From the NCBI GenBank assembly GCA_964019425.1, contig OZ025799.1:1178001-1242000 (forward strand): a stretch of DNA of 64,000 nt, written 5' to 3'. This document shows, in pieces, positions 1 through 10,000 of this stretch (positions within the stretch are counted from its first letter, which is position 1; the number at the start of each line of letters is the position of its first letter). The notes beneath the pieces were generated by a model. The model searched no databases. It had not been told where the DNA came from and saw only the letters and a program-made list of their open reading frames with translations. This DNA is from Flectonema sp. DT1601. Taxonomy: Eukaryota > Euglenozoa > Diplonemea > Diplonemida > Diplonemidae. Made by a program: the position numbers and the translations under genes.

Positions 1-3000
1 AAAAGATAAATTAGTATTCATAATTATTAATAATTTATGCATACCTGAAGCGATAGAAGCTATTCAAAATAATGGCGCTAAGGCTATTTTTTCATTAAAA
101 AAAGACAACAACAGACCAATTACATTCACAAGTACTTTTTTTAATATTCCATTTCATCAAATTGATACTGACAACGTCACTTCAGTAATCAACTATGTTA
201 CATTGAACAACGCAATTAACGGGGCTCCTGTGTATAAAATTCCTGGTAGGGTTATATTTAAAACGTCGTCAGTAAGGCCTTTCGTGCATTTATTAAGAGA
301 AGAAATGGTAATGCCTGCAGCCGTGTTGGCATCGTCAACGTTTAGTTGGTCGGTGGCAATCATATTGAGTGCTGTTGGAATCGTGTTTTTATCAACCATA
401 AATGTTGTGAAATATAGGGGGCAAGCTGCGCTTAATTCAGGAACTAAATCATGCACAAAAGAAGAAGGCTATACAGTTCCCTTATCAGCTGCGAGTATGA
501 CTTTGTCTGTGACTTTGTTAGTTGCTATAGGATGCACTGCTTTTGTTCTTGCTTATTTGGCAGGTCGAAAGACGTGTAGAACAACTCGTCACAATGCACA
601 GCTAGCTGTTAGTATTTCTCATCGAAATACTGCTGACAGTCTTCATAATTTAAATCGAATATGGAGGAAGGCTTTGATTGAAAAAGCAGTCAGCACAACT
701 AAGAACTTCTTAGATACTGGTGTTAGACTTGCAAGGTCACTCTCAAATATTTATTTACACTATGATGAGACTTGGCAAACCTTTTATCCTCTTCATCAAA
801 TTCAAAAAGACATCGATTATCCGTGGCTTAGACAAATTAAAATGAGAAACGGATTCTTCTCTGCAGGAGACATTATTACTGACTATGGTATAGGTCCAAT
901 GGTTAGACCCCCTTACGTAAACACAACTCACAATGGTTTCTTATATGATTTTGTTAAGGTAAAGTCTGATGAATTCGGCCAGTTTGTAGCCTATGAAAAT
1001 TACCTTCTGAGAACTCAATACGAGCCTTTGGATATTGTGGGAGGGACTTATGTGGAGCCGATGAAATTAATCGAGGGAAAGAAAAAAAATGAAGCAGTAT
1101 TCCTGAGAAATCCTTATAATATCTGTTTTTATGAAGGGATAAGTAAAAATACTCCTCTTTCGATATTGGTGCCAATCTTTACGTCAATTTCACGTGATGT
1201 CCCAGTTGGTGTGGTGGAAATTCATCGAAAATCACAAGACTTATCCGACTCAATCTTGAGAAAAATACGAGTGATCCCAGAAGCACAAAATGTCACTGTC
1301 ATTGTCTTGGATAGAAAAACTGGTATTCTATTATGCAACAGTGTTTCCAGCTTTGGTCATAGCGACATGTTTCCTATTAGAGATACGTACTTACCAGCAA
1401 CCTGGTACTTCTCATTAAGCAATGCCTATTCTTTAGAACTACGTGCTCTTGGGATAATGTTATGGGATGCTGGAAATGGATCTTACGATGATGGTTTTGG
1501 AAGACTTGCTAATGATGAGCAACAGTTGAGTGGAACTTTTGATCAAAAAGACTACTACAGAGATACTGTTGATCATTTGGTACTCAAATTCGATTTTGAG
1601 CAACGAGATGATTTCACGTATTTGAGAGACTCGACTTCTGAACAATGGAGAGCAGAAATGAGAGATGGATCCTGTCACAATTTCGAGTGCACCCAAACTG
1701 AGAAAATCAGAAACGGAATAAATACTTTCATGAACTTCGATGGAAAGTCAATATTATACATCTACACCAACTTAACGATTGATGCAAAACGAGTTGCTGC
1801 AACTCGTATTGGAAATGGTACTTGGCAGTCTTCATTCACACCGTGGAATAGTACAATTATCTACTCTGATGGAACAGAAGTAGTCGCAAGATACGCTGAA
1901 AATATTCATAAACCAGTTCTCAGACAAGAATGGACGCATCAATACTTCTCAATCTCAATATGGTTTATGACGAGTGAAGTAATAAGTGACGTTAAGGAAC
2001 CAAATGATCATAAAAGTGTGATTCTATTTTCGAACTCAGAATTTGGTGAGAACCGGATATATGCAAATGGGATGTGGTGGTTGGGTGTTCGTAATTTCGG
2101 ATGTGCCACCGATCCAATAAAAAATGGACCTCGTCCTTTTGAATGGACACATATATTCGCAACCAGAACTGTTGATGGATATTGTGCTGTTTACATAAAT
2201 GGTTTACTTCATTCAAAAAAGAGATTATCAGATACGTATGCTGTCACATTAAATGAAGAACCATACCGACTAGGGGTTCGATTTAAAGGGTCGATGGATG
2301 AAATAACAATATTTAACAATACATTTTCCGATAATGAGGTCGAGGAATACTATCGGGTTGGTGTAATGAGGAGGGATATTCCATCAAAGGTTTGGACGTA
2401 TAATCTTCAACAGCTAACGTTTGATTCGGTTGATTACTTAGTTGGGTTATTAATACCTGAAGAGGACATCCTGAGGAGAATTATTTCAAATAATGAAGTC
2501 TTGTCAACAAATCTAGGCATTCAAGAAAAAAACACCAGCATCACATTACGTCAAAGTACTACTGAAGCGATAGGAATCTTATTGGTGGTTACTTTGGGAT
2601 TGGTTTTTATTTTTTTGGTTTTTAATGATGTTTTGACGAGGCCTTTTTCAATTTTTTTGAAAAAATTAACTGCGGCTGCCGCAATGAAACTCGAAGATGA
2701 TAGTACACAAGTGACATTTATAAGTGAGATTAAAGAATTAGAAAAGGCAATGCAAGTTATGATTCGTAACCTGAAGGAATACAGATCGTTTTTTCCAAGA
2801 ACTATATTCGCATCAGTTGAACAGAAATCAGATACTTCTCAAGATGAAATTATTTCTAACACATCATCGTCTCGTATTAGTAGTACAACCAGATCTTCAA
2901 GACTACCTCCGAAATCAGGAGGTCGAGTACTCACTTCGTGTGTTGTCTCAAATAACATAAAATCAGCTCAAGATATGAGAGCGAATCTTGCCTTGTCTCT

Positions 3001-3781
3001 GACAACTAGGAATGCCACTTTCTTGGTTATTAATGTCGTCCGTTTTCACGAACTGTTTGAAGTTATGGCTGACTCGACAGTGATTGAACTCCACGGAGCA
3101 TTTATTGAAGTAGCTGTGTCAACAATCACCAACAATAAAGGAATTCCTGACATTTTTAGTGGGGATAAGGTACTTGCGAATTTCAATGCGGTTAGACAAG
3201 ATACACATCATAAACGAAATGCCTGCAGAGCTGTATTGGCAATGGAAAACCTGAAAAAATTACCTGTTCACATGCAGGTTGCAATCTCAATGGCGGTGAC
3301 ATCAGGAGGTGCTAAGGTTGGGAATATGGGTACCGATGGTATGAAAAAGTTTACTTGTCTATCACCATCTCTGACATGGGCGTATGCGTTAGAGAGAGTG
3401 GCGAGGTATCTTTCTGTTCCCAACCTTATTGACGGAAGTGTGCAGGAGGACGTTGAGACCTTATTTATTACGCAACACCTGGCTACTGTTAACTTTGAAA
3501 AGCTTCAATCAAAACCAATCAGAGTTTCAAAAGTAGTTAGCGACAATAGTGACACCAATTCTGCTTACGGTGAATGGATGTATGCTGTTCCCAAACCTAA
3601 ATCTAGCCCTTGCATAATATGGAACAACATATTGAAATCGATCTTTAGCGAGAATTGGTCTGACGCGTTAGCTGAATTTGAACACCTCGATCTGACTGTT
3701 GCTGAAGAAGAGAGAATCGAGTTCTTTAGAAGTTGCTGTCGGGTAAAAGAGTATATGCCTGTTCAGGTACTGTTTAATTGA
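1..3781 (+). CDS. Receptor-type class III nucleotide cyclase-like protein (5' end missing)
   Basis: The frame is open from base 2, so the gene starts upstream of the window; no ATG here need be the start. Residues below count from base 2. Residues 1-85 resemble a protease-associated (PA) domain (EAIEAIQNNGAKAIF, then IPFHQID). Two hydrophobic segments follow (about 114-136 and 161-188), then a dCache-like sensor (about 200-450, with VPVGVVEIHR and VIVLDRKTGILLCN). A LamG/concanavalin-like domain (about 523-783; FDGKSILYI, SISIWFMTS, VYINGLLHS) interrupts it, and the Cache end resumes at VDYLVGLLIPEED. A third membrane segment (855-878) leads to a cyclase domain (about 1003-1165; FSGDKVLANF, GGAKVGNMGTDGMKKFT). 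The first metal Asp appears to be Asn (LVINVVRF), while the second (GDKV) is kept. It probably senses an external ligand at the surface; catalytic activity is doubtful. Confidence 0.8.
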   Translation, partial: KDKLVFIIINNLCIPEAIEAIQNNGAKAIFSLKKDNNRPITFTSTFFNIPFHQIDTDNVTSVINYVTLNNAINGAPVYKIPGRVIFKTSSVRPFVHLLREEMVMPAAVLASSTFSWSVAIILSAVGIVFLSTINVVKYRGQAALNSGTKSCTKEEGYTVPLSAASMTLSVTLLVAIGCTAFVLAYLAGRKTCRTTRHNAQLAVSISHRNTADSLHNLNRIWRKALIEKAVSTTKNFLDTGVRLARSLSNIYLHYDETWQTFYPLHQIQKDIDYPWLRQIKMRNGFFSAGDIITDYGIGPMVRPPYVNTTHNGFLYDFVKVKSDEFGQFVAYENYLLRTQYEPLDIVGGTYVEPMKLIEGKKKNEAVFLRNPYNICFYEGISKNTPLSILVPIFTSISRDVPVGVVEIHRKSQDLSDSILRKIRVIPEAQNVTVIVLDRKTGILLCNSVSSFGHSDMFPIRDTYLPATWYFSLSNAYSLELRALGIMLWDAGNGSYDDGFGRLANDEQQLSGTFDQKDYYRDTVDHLVLKFDFEQRDDFTYLRDSTSEQWRAEMRDGSCHNFECTQTEKIRNGINTFMNFDGKSILYIYTNLTIDAKRVAATRIGNGTWQSSFTPWNSTIIYSDGTEVVARYAENIHKPVLRQEWTHQYFSISIWFMTSEVISDVKEPNDHKSVILFSNSEFGENRIYANGMWWLGVRNFGCATDPIKNGPRPFEWTHIFATRTVDGYCAVYINGLLHSKKRLSDTYAVTLNEEPYRLGVRFKGSMDEITIFNNTFSDNEVEEYYRVGVMRRDIPSKVWTYNLQQLTFDSVDYLVGLLIPEEDILRRIISNNEVLSTNLGIQEKNTSITLRQSTTEAIGILLVVTLGLVFIFLVFNDVLTRPFSIFLKKLTAAAAMKLEDDSTQVTFISEIKELEKAMQVMIRNLKEYRSFFPRTIFASVEQKSDTSQDEIISNTSSSRISSTTRSSRLPPKSGGRVLTSCVVSNNIKSAQDMRANLALSLTTRNATFLVINVVRFHELFEVMADSTVIELHGAFIEVAVSTITNNKGIPDIFSGDKVLANFNAVRQDTHHKRNACRAVLAMENLKKLPVHMQVAISMAVTSGGAKVGNMGTDGMKKFTCLSPSLTWAYALERVARYLSVPNLIDGSVQEDVETLFITQHLATVNFEKLQSKPIRVSKVVSDNSDTNSAYGEWMYAVPKPKSSPCIIWNNILKSIFSENWSDALAEFEHLDLTVAEEERIEFFRSCCRVKEYMPVQVLFN

Positions 3782-4630
3782 AAAAAAAAAAAAAAAAAAA
3801 AAAAAGTATTTTCTTTCCCCTCTTTGTTTCAGTTTTTTTGGAGTTATGGTCACTTTTTATTTGTCGATTCTCAATAATTTTAATCAGCAAATTATTTGTA
3901 GAAAAGATGATTTGTTTGGTCAAATATTGTAGTCGTCAGTCTCTTCATCCCTGCACACCCCAGCCATTGCCGTGTCTTATGACATACGCATTTCAGTTTC
4001 TTTTGTAAAAACATTTTTTTTTTTTTTAAATTGTTGTGTTATTTTTTTTTTAGCTTCAGTCGAAAATTAATTTTTTTGCGAACACAACCATTGCATTTTC
4101 TCTTTTGTGTTGTCAAGGTCCGCTCTTCATCAATTTGCACCAATTTGCAAATTCGCTTTTTTTTCTTTTTTTTTTTTAAATTTAAAGTTTCCCTGCCCTC
4201 GGGTTTGCTATGTTTCACAGCATTGCCTTTTTTATTTTATTTTAAATACAAACCAACCTTTTGTATGAGGTTGCGCACAAAAGAAAAAACAAAAGCATGA
4301 ATAAGAAAATAAAAAAAATGAAGTTAGTCGATTCCTTTTTTTTCTCTCTTTTTTTCCCCCTTTGCTTCTTTTGAAGATTATTTTTATTTACACTTTTCTC
4401 GTTGAGAATTAAAACTGTCTCTGAGTGTAAAAAAAAACTTCACATCTCATTATGCATTTCATCAGGTAGCTGTACATGCTCGTGGTGCTCGTAGTGCTCG
4501 TAGTTTGTGTCCGTCCGTCAGACTGTTTGGGTGTTTATTTAATTTTATTTTTCAATTCAGATCTTTGGGATCCTTTCTGTCTTTTTTTTTTTCGGAAAAA
4601 AAAAAAAAATAATAAAAATAAAATAAAACA
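3782..4630. other. Homopolymer-rich intergenic spacer
   Basis: There is no credible coding sequence. The spacer opens directly after the stop codon with an A run of more than 20 bases, continues T-rich (many runs of 8 to 12 T), and holds a short imperfect repeat of GTGCTCGTA near 4480-4505. The last AG with pyrimidine-rich sequence before the next start is TTTTTCAATTCAG ending at 4560, a candidate splice acceptor for the gene at 4631. Confidence 0.6.
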
Positions 4631-4876
4631 ATGGGTTTAACAGATACTTATGCCTATAAGACATCGTACGCTTCTTACATGGGTTTACCCAAACCGAAGA
4701 AAGCAGCAGCGACAGGTCATCACCCAGGTCATTTGGGAGCAGGGTTGCATGGAGCTACAATGCATTTACCAAGCCCAGGTGCGTCAGCAGCCGTAGCAGT
4801 GACAAGTTCTGATTTGCCAGGAACGAGACCTCCACCGATTTTAGTAAAATTAGCAATTCCGATGTCGGGTGAGTGA
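4631..4876 (+). CDS. Small hypothetical protein, or first exon of the MFS gene
   Basis: This 81-residue frame starts at ATG in an A-rich context (AATAAAACAATGGG). The product is unrecognised: Tyr-rich N-terminus (MGLTDTYAYKTSYASYMGL), a Lys patch, then Ala/Gly/His/Pro-rich sequence without membrane segments. It ends two codons after a strong 5' splice-site consensus (GG|GTGAGT at 4869). An A-rich AG at 5120-5121 would join it in frame to the MFS frame at 5124, and no pyrimidine-rich acceptor lies between the two. I therefore regard it either as a short independent gene or as the first exon encoding a cytosolic N-terminal extension of the transporter. Codon use looks like that of neighbouring genes. 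Confidence 0.5.
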   Translation: MGLTDTYAYKTSYASYMGLPKPKKAAATGHHPGHLGAGLHGATMHLPSPGASAAVAVTSSDLPGTRPPPILVKLAIPMSGE

Positions 4877-5121
4877 TCAGAGCTTGAATAAACAAAAAAA
4901 AAAAAAAATAAGAAAAGACAACAACAAAAAAAAAAAAAAAAAAGTAAAGTAAAGTAAAGACAAGTTTAAGATACTTAATTATTCATTTACAAAGTCCGGG
5001 AAGAAGAAAAAAAAAAAAAAAAAAAACCACAAAAAAAAGACACCTGTTTTTGATACACAAAACAACATTATTACGAGTTGAAAACATTAAACCATCTAAA
5101 AATTAAAATTAATTACACAAG
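4869..5121 (+). other. Candidate cis-intron linking the small ORF to the MFS gene
   Basis: The donor GTGAGT is at 4869-4874. The acceptor TTACACAAG ends at 5121, giving 253 nt in all. Joining leaves phase 1 and creates a GAC codon immediately before the MFS ATG, so the frame is kept. An in-frame TAA near 5098 leaves this as the only usable AG. The interval is strongly A-rich and lacks the pyrimidine tract seen before other genes. The acceptor is AAG, not the CAG found in the better-supported introns. Confidence 0.35.
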
Positions 5122-5123
5122 AC

Positions 5124-6680
5124 ATGGGTTTCACAAACCAAATGACTCCTGATATCCTCCAGGGATATGCTACAGCACCAGAGGGTAAAGAACTTGTCGA
5201 AGAGTTGGATAATATGAGTCTTGATGCGAGACAGAGTTGTGATATTCACAAAGAAATGAATCACCAACTTGGCGTTCAGAGGGCTAGACCGATTGGGGCA
5301 AAAGAATTCGGGTTTTCAAACAACAAAAGTCAGATCATCATTCACTGGATCCTCGCAGCAATGGTGGGAATCACATTGAGATTAGTAGTCTTCCCACAGG
5401 CAGCCATGGCAGCAGATATGACCAGCGATGACAACGTCGCGGTCAACGGAATTCCAGCCTCTCACAGGGCTCGTCAAACCGCTTTTTTGGTATCATTCGG
5501 TTGCAGTAAAGCAATCTGTAATGTTATTGTTGGGAGGGTGTCGGATACTCTCAATAGAAAAACTGCTCATACGGCTGGTTGGGGGTTTGGAATCCTACTA
5601 TCAATGCTTCTTCTTAGCAGTACCTCCTGGACTGTGATTGTATTATCAAATATTCTCTTAGGAGCTCAACAGGCAATCGCATGGTCTACAAACATATTTA
5701 TGATGACCGATATCTTAGGTCCTAAAAAACGTGCTTTTTCAAACGGTCTATCAAACTGTACAGGATACTTGTGTAGTGCTTTAGCTGCCTTTGGAGCTGC
5801 TGCTATTGTTGACGTTCAGGGATACAATTGGTCTTTTGGAGCAGTTGGTTTAATAAGTCTTTCAGGGTTTTTATTATCTCTGATATGTGTTGAGGATACG
5901 CTTCCTTTTGTGGCTGCTGAAGTTGCGAGTGAGATTATGGACGAAGATACAAAAACTGATGTTGAGTCTGATACTGATGTGATGATGACTAAAAGTGTTC
6001 AGGTGAGGGCGTCGTCATGGAAATCAATTGCTCTTTCAACATCGATCAATAATGTTTCATGTGCATCCGTGTGCTTAGCTGGGTTCACTGCCAATCTTGT
6101 TACAGGATTGGTCTGGGGATTGGTTTTAATTTGGAGTCGAGAACACGGCTTACCTCCAATTTCAGAAGCGATTATCAACGCAACCTACACGCTCTTGAAA
6201 GCTGTCGCTCTTTTACTTAGTGGTTACTACTCTGATATGACTTCAAAAAGAAAACCAATGTTGGTATCTGGATTAGGATTAATCGTCTGTGGATTAATAA
6301 TATTATCCTTAGCGGGAAGACCTGATGTTGACATCAATGATGTCAGAAACAGACTCGTATTTGGTTCTTCAATTCTTGGTCTTGGAACAGGAATCCTTTA
6401 CCCAGTAATGGGAGCAGCAATTGGTGATCATACTCCAGCTATTAATAGAGCAACCGCTTTGGGTATTTATCGGTTCTGTCGAGACCTCGGATACGCTGCT
6501 GGAGGACTTATCCCTGGAGCTGTATTCACACCACATGATGTGGGTGAGTCTTTTGTTATTACTACGTTGTCGGTGGCTATCTTTTCATCATTGGTGACGA
6601 TATTTTTGTGTTTGTCTTTCGTCGAGAGATTTCCGCACACTCGGAAGAAGGGTGGCGATGTTGTCGACAGCGCGTTGTGA
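5124..6680 (+). CDS. Major facilitator superfamily transporter
   Basis: This 518-residue protein has about 12 hydrophobic segments in two halves separated by an acidic loop (about residues 271-296). The first half carries the classic MFS loop motif between segments 2 and 3 (GRVSDTLNRKTAH, about 138-150). Other matching features are SNILLGAQQAIAW, a Gly-rich second half (GLGTGILYPVMGAAIGDH) and YYSDMTSKRKPM, the equivalent loop of the second half. Length is typical for the family. It should be a secondary carrier in the plasma or an organellar membrane; the substrate cannot be read from sequence. The N-terminal 50 residues are polar and probably cytosolic. The ATG at 5124 is the first in frame, but an upstream exon at 4631 could extend it. 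Confidence 0.85.
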   Translation: MGFTNQMTPDILQGYATAPEGKELVEELDNMSLDARQSCDIHKEMNHQLGVQRARPIGAKEFGFSNNKSQIIIHWILAAMVGITLRLVVFPQAAMAADMTSDDNVAVNGIPASHRARQTAFLVSFGCSKAICNVIVGRVSDTLNRKTAHTAGWGFGILLSMLLLSSTSWTVIVLSNILLGAQQAIAWSTNIFMMTDILGPKKRAFSNGLSNCTGYLCSALAAFGAAAIVDVQGYNWSFGAVGLISLSGFLLSLICVEDTLPFVAAEVASEIMDEDTKTDVESDTDVMMTKSVQVRASSWKSIALSTSINNVSCASVCLAGFTANLVTGLVWGLVLIWSREHGLPPISEAIINATYTLLKAVALLLSGYYSDMTSKRKPMLVSGLGLIVCGLIILSLAGRPDVDINDVRNRLVFGSSILGLGTGILYPVMGAAIGDHTPAINRATALGIYRFCRDLGYAAGGLIPGAVFTPHDVGESFVITTLSVAIFSSLVTIFLCLSFVERFPHTRKKGGDVVDSAL

Positions 6681-7027
6681 TCATTTCCTTTTTTTGTGTT
6701 TTTGTTTGCTCAAAACCGTAAGCCGACTTAAACTGAGAAACCCGATAGCGGTTTACGTGCACTGTCAACAAAATCTGTTTAAAAAAAAAAAGAAGGGAAA
6801 AAAAAAGAAGAAATTCTTGCTTTTCAGCAAAAGACTTTCAACATTTTATTATTTATTTACAAAATAAATCTTCACAAAGCTGGAGAGATTACAGCTGTGG
6901 AGTAGGTGAGGAGACTACGTAAGTCGGTTCTTGTACTTCATCTTATTAGACAAGATTAGGGAAAAAAAACAAACTAAAAATAGAACCACATTTAATTTAC
7001 CAGAATGTTTCAACCTCACAAAATAAA
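6681..7027. other. Intergenic spacer before the giant gene
   Basis: About 350 bp without a gene. It holds T-rich then A-rich runs, a copy of a dispersed 24-mer (6713-6736) and a second, shorter match to it (TAAGTCGGTT near 6920). The pyrimidine-AG signal before 7028 is weak; TTTAATTTACCAG ending at about 7003 is the best candidate acceptor. Confidence 0.5.
6713..6736 (+). repeat. Dispersed 24-mer, copy A
   Basis: The sequence AAACCGTAAGCCGACTTAAA followed by CTGA matches the reverse complement of 41851-41874, inside a YIP1-family intron, at 22 of 24 positions. Its core TAAGCCGACT also occurs beside the hairpin at 30774-30809. Function is unknown. Confidence 0.5.
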
Positions 7028-10000
7028 ATGAAACCCTCAGCACATGTGTTGCTGTTGTTGTTAATGTTCTCTGTTGTAGTCGGACAACCAACAGCTGTTG
7101 TAACCAATATTATGATTGCTGAAGATGATCCTGCGAGAAATATTAACTTTCTAACTGGAATAAGAGACATGAATTCCTGTGGTACTGGTCAGGGGACTTG
7201 TCAACTTGAAATCTCAAATATTGCGAGTTCTGACATCAGATATCGAACAATCATTAACAGTGTGCCTCCTTCAACTGTGTTGTCAGCTACTACTGGTTGC
7301 TCAAATACCTCTCCTTGTTCAGCAGTCATTTCATTAACATTGAGAGATAATCAAAATACGAATGGAGTTCCTTTAGTTGTTACTTTTGATATCATTTCAC
7401 GTCCTCAGTCTGGAGGAACAGCAGTCTCGTCATCATTTCAAATGTCGATAACAATTACTTCTGTAAATGATGCTCCAGAAAGTTCTCCGATTGTTGGAAC
7501 TGTTTTTACTTTCTCCAGCTATCCTCAACCCGCTTCGACTAATCCGAATGTGTTAGAAGTTGAGAACTTCGCAACTGTTGTTCGGGTTGCACCATCAACA
7601 GCCGCAGATGAAGACGGTCAGATTCTATGTGGAGGGGCTTCTTGCCCGTGTACAGTAACCCTGTTGAGTGGAGCATCAGTTTTATCATCAAGTCCGGGAA
7701 TCGAACTCGGGTCTTACACACCTATAGCTACCGCTCCAGTGAGTGGGACATTACGACTTCAGTTACAAAGACCTATTAGAGGTGACTTTCCAAGGAGGAT
7801 GAGGCTCTCTTGTTCGATTACTGATAATGGTATTCCTCAAGGGATAAATCAATTCAATCCAATAGAAATTATTGTCACGGGGATTTCTATTGGAACGGTC
7901 TCACCTACGACGTCGTGTGTTGAGGATAGTGATTGTTTAATTAGTAATTTTATTCCTTCGATAACTGATGGAAATGGAGGAGCTACGAGATTCAATCCCC
8001 AAAACTGGATATCGATTACGAGTACTGAAACTGTTCGGTTGAATGAAATAATATCACAAAACGGATTTGTTCCAATTCATAATCCATCTTCTGGATGTGA
8101 TGGTGGTTGTGCAAGTGATCTACGCATACTGACACTCGCTAATAAAAATACTTTTATAAATAATGTCAACACGCCAATTCCACTTTCCATCACAGTTTTT
8201 GATAATCTCGGAAACAGCGCATCTCCTCAACAGACACTTCTATCAGTCATCTCTGTGAATGATCCTCCCTTGTATTCGCTTTCACCGATTGCATTATCTC
8301 GTCTGGTAGCTAACTATTCTGATGTGAGTAGTGTAGGTTTTCCTGAATTCACATTCAGTCAAATGTTGATGAATATACAGGCTGGACCTGATGATGAACT
8401 TGTGTTTCAAAGTGTTAGAACTTCTGATCAAAGACCTTGTGAGGTTTCAATGCCAAGATTTCAATCGATTGATGCTTCTGTTGTTTTATTTGATGAGATT
8501 CCAATAATTCAGATTTCAGGTTCTGATGGTAGTCTCTCATTCAGATTACGATCTGATTTAATAAATCAATTATCACTATTCTCATCTAGTCAGGATAATT
8601 ATTTATTAGTTAATATTAACTGTCGTCTCTTTGATTCTCAATTAGGGATGACAACTGTTGATCAACTAACTGTCGCAATCATACCACCGAATTCACCTCC
8701 CTTCGCATCGTGTTCTCCTGGAAATAATTGTGTTTTGAGTGTTGTTGAAGATTCAGTCAACGTCACGCTTTCAAATGTCATGGAGCTCTCTCCGAGATCA
8801 TTATTCGGGACTGCTTCTGATTGGGAATCATTTCAGACAATCGAAATCGTAAATTGCGATTTCAATTCTAATTTGATTGATTTCTTTAACATAACAATCC
8901 ATCAACCAGTTGTTGTCTCATCTGATAATTACACGGCATCGATAGAAATTAGTTTGATACCCAACATTGTGAATGGGAATGGTACTTTCAGTTGTACAGT
9001 CAATGATTCTCTCGGATTGGAATCAACTTTTTCTGGAGAGATCGTGGTAACCTCTGTTAATGATTTACCTTATTATGTGTTTGGATCAACAAGTATTGCT
9101 GTGGACGCGTCTAATTTAGTTTCGCAAAACGTTTCTAATATTGTAAGAGACGTGACTGCTGGAATTCCTCCTTCGGGTTCATCAAATGAAGACAATCAAG
9201 TTGTTTGTGGAAACTCTGGGATTTGCATCTGCTCTGTCTCAAGTGGAACTGAAATCTTTACATCAATTCCGACTATCATTTTAGAAAGTAATTCACCGAC
9301 AGTATCATCACCTACATCTGGCGTATTAAATTTTCAATTAAGTGGAGTACTCGGAATAGCAACAGTCACTTGTGTGATAACAGATTCTGAAGGAGCCTCA
9401 TCAACGACACCATTAATAACAATCACAAGTATCCAACAGGGAATTGTATGGAATTTTGATAGAGCTGGTGTTGTTTGTGTTGAAGATGTGTCTCCGTGTG
9501 TTATTAGCGGATTGATTTCTAATTTGAATACAATTCCAACACAGACCTCAGTAATAACTTATTCAAGCCAAGTGACGTCGACTGATAGTCGATTCTCACA
9601 ACTCATCTCATCTTCTTCCCTTCAGGGAGTTGGGTTGTCTGATCTTCGATTAACTCTTTTCGATAATCAGAATACAGAGAGTCAGTCTTCTGTTGTTTTA
9701 GTTATCACTATTTCTAATAATTTAGGAAACTCATTCTCAAGAGAGATTAATTTTGATATTTCAAGTGTGAATGACCCCCCGATATTCACTCCAACAACAG
9801 CAGTCTCTGTTGTGGGAATTCAATTACAAGGAGCTGGTGAATTAATTTTTACGAATACTCCATTAGTGTCGTCTGTTTCTGATGTTGACGGACCTGATTC
9901 AGAAATTCAACTATCGTGTGAGTCGACGAATGTGATTAGTCAGGTGGTGTTTTTTAAATCAAACTTTACTATTGCAGTTCAGTTTGACTACGATCAATTA

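Noticed and set aside
3778-4300. ORFs reading through A and T runs after the cyclase gene
   Set aside because: They consist largely of Lys or Phe runs from homopolymers and lack a start supported by context.
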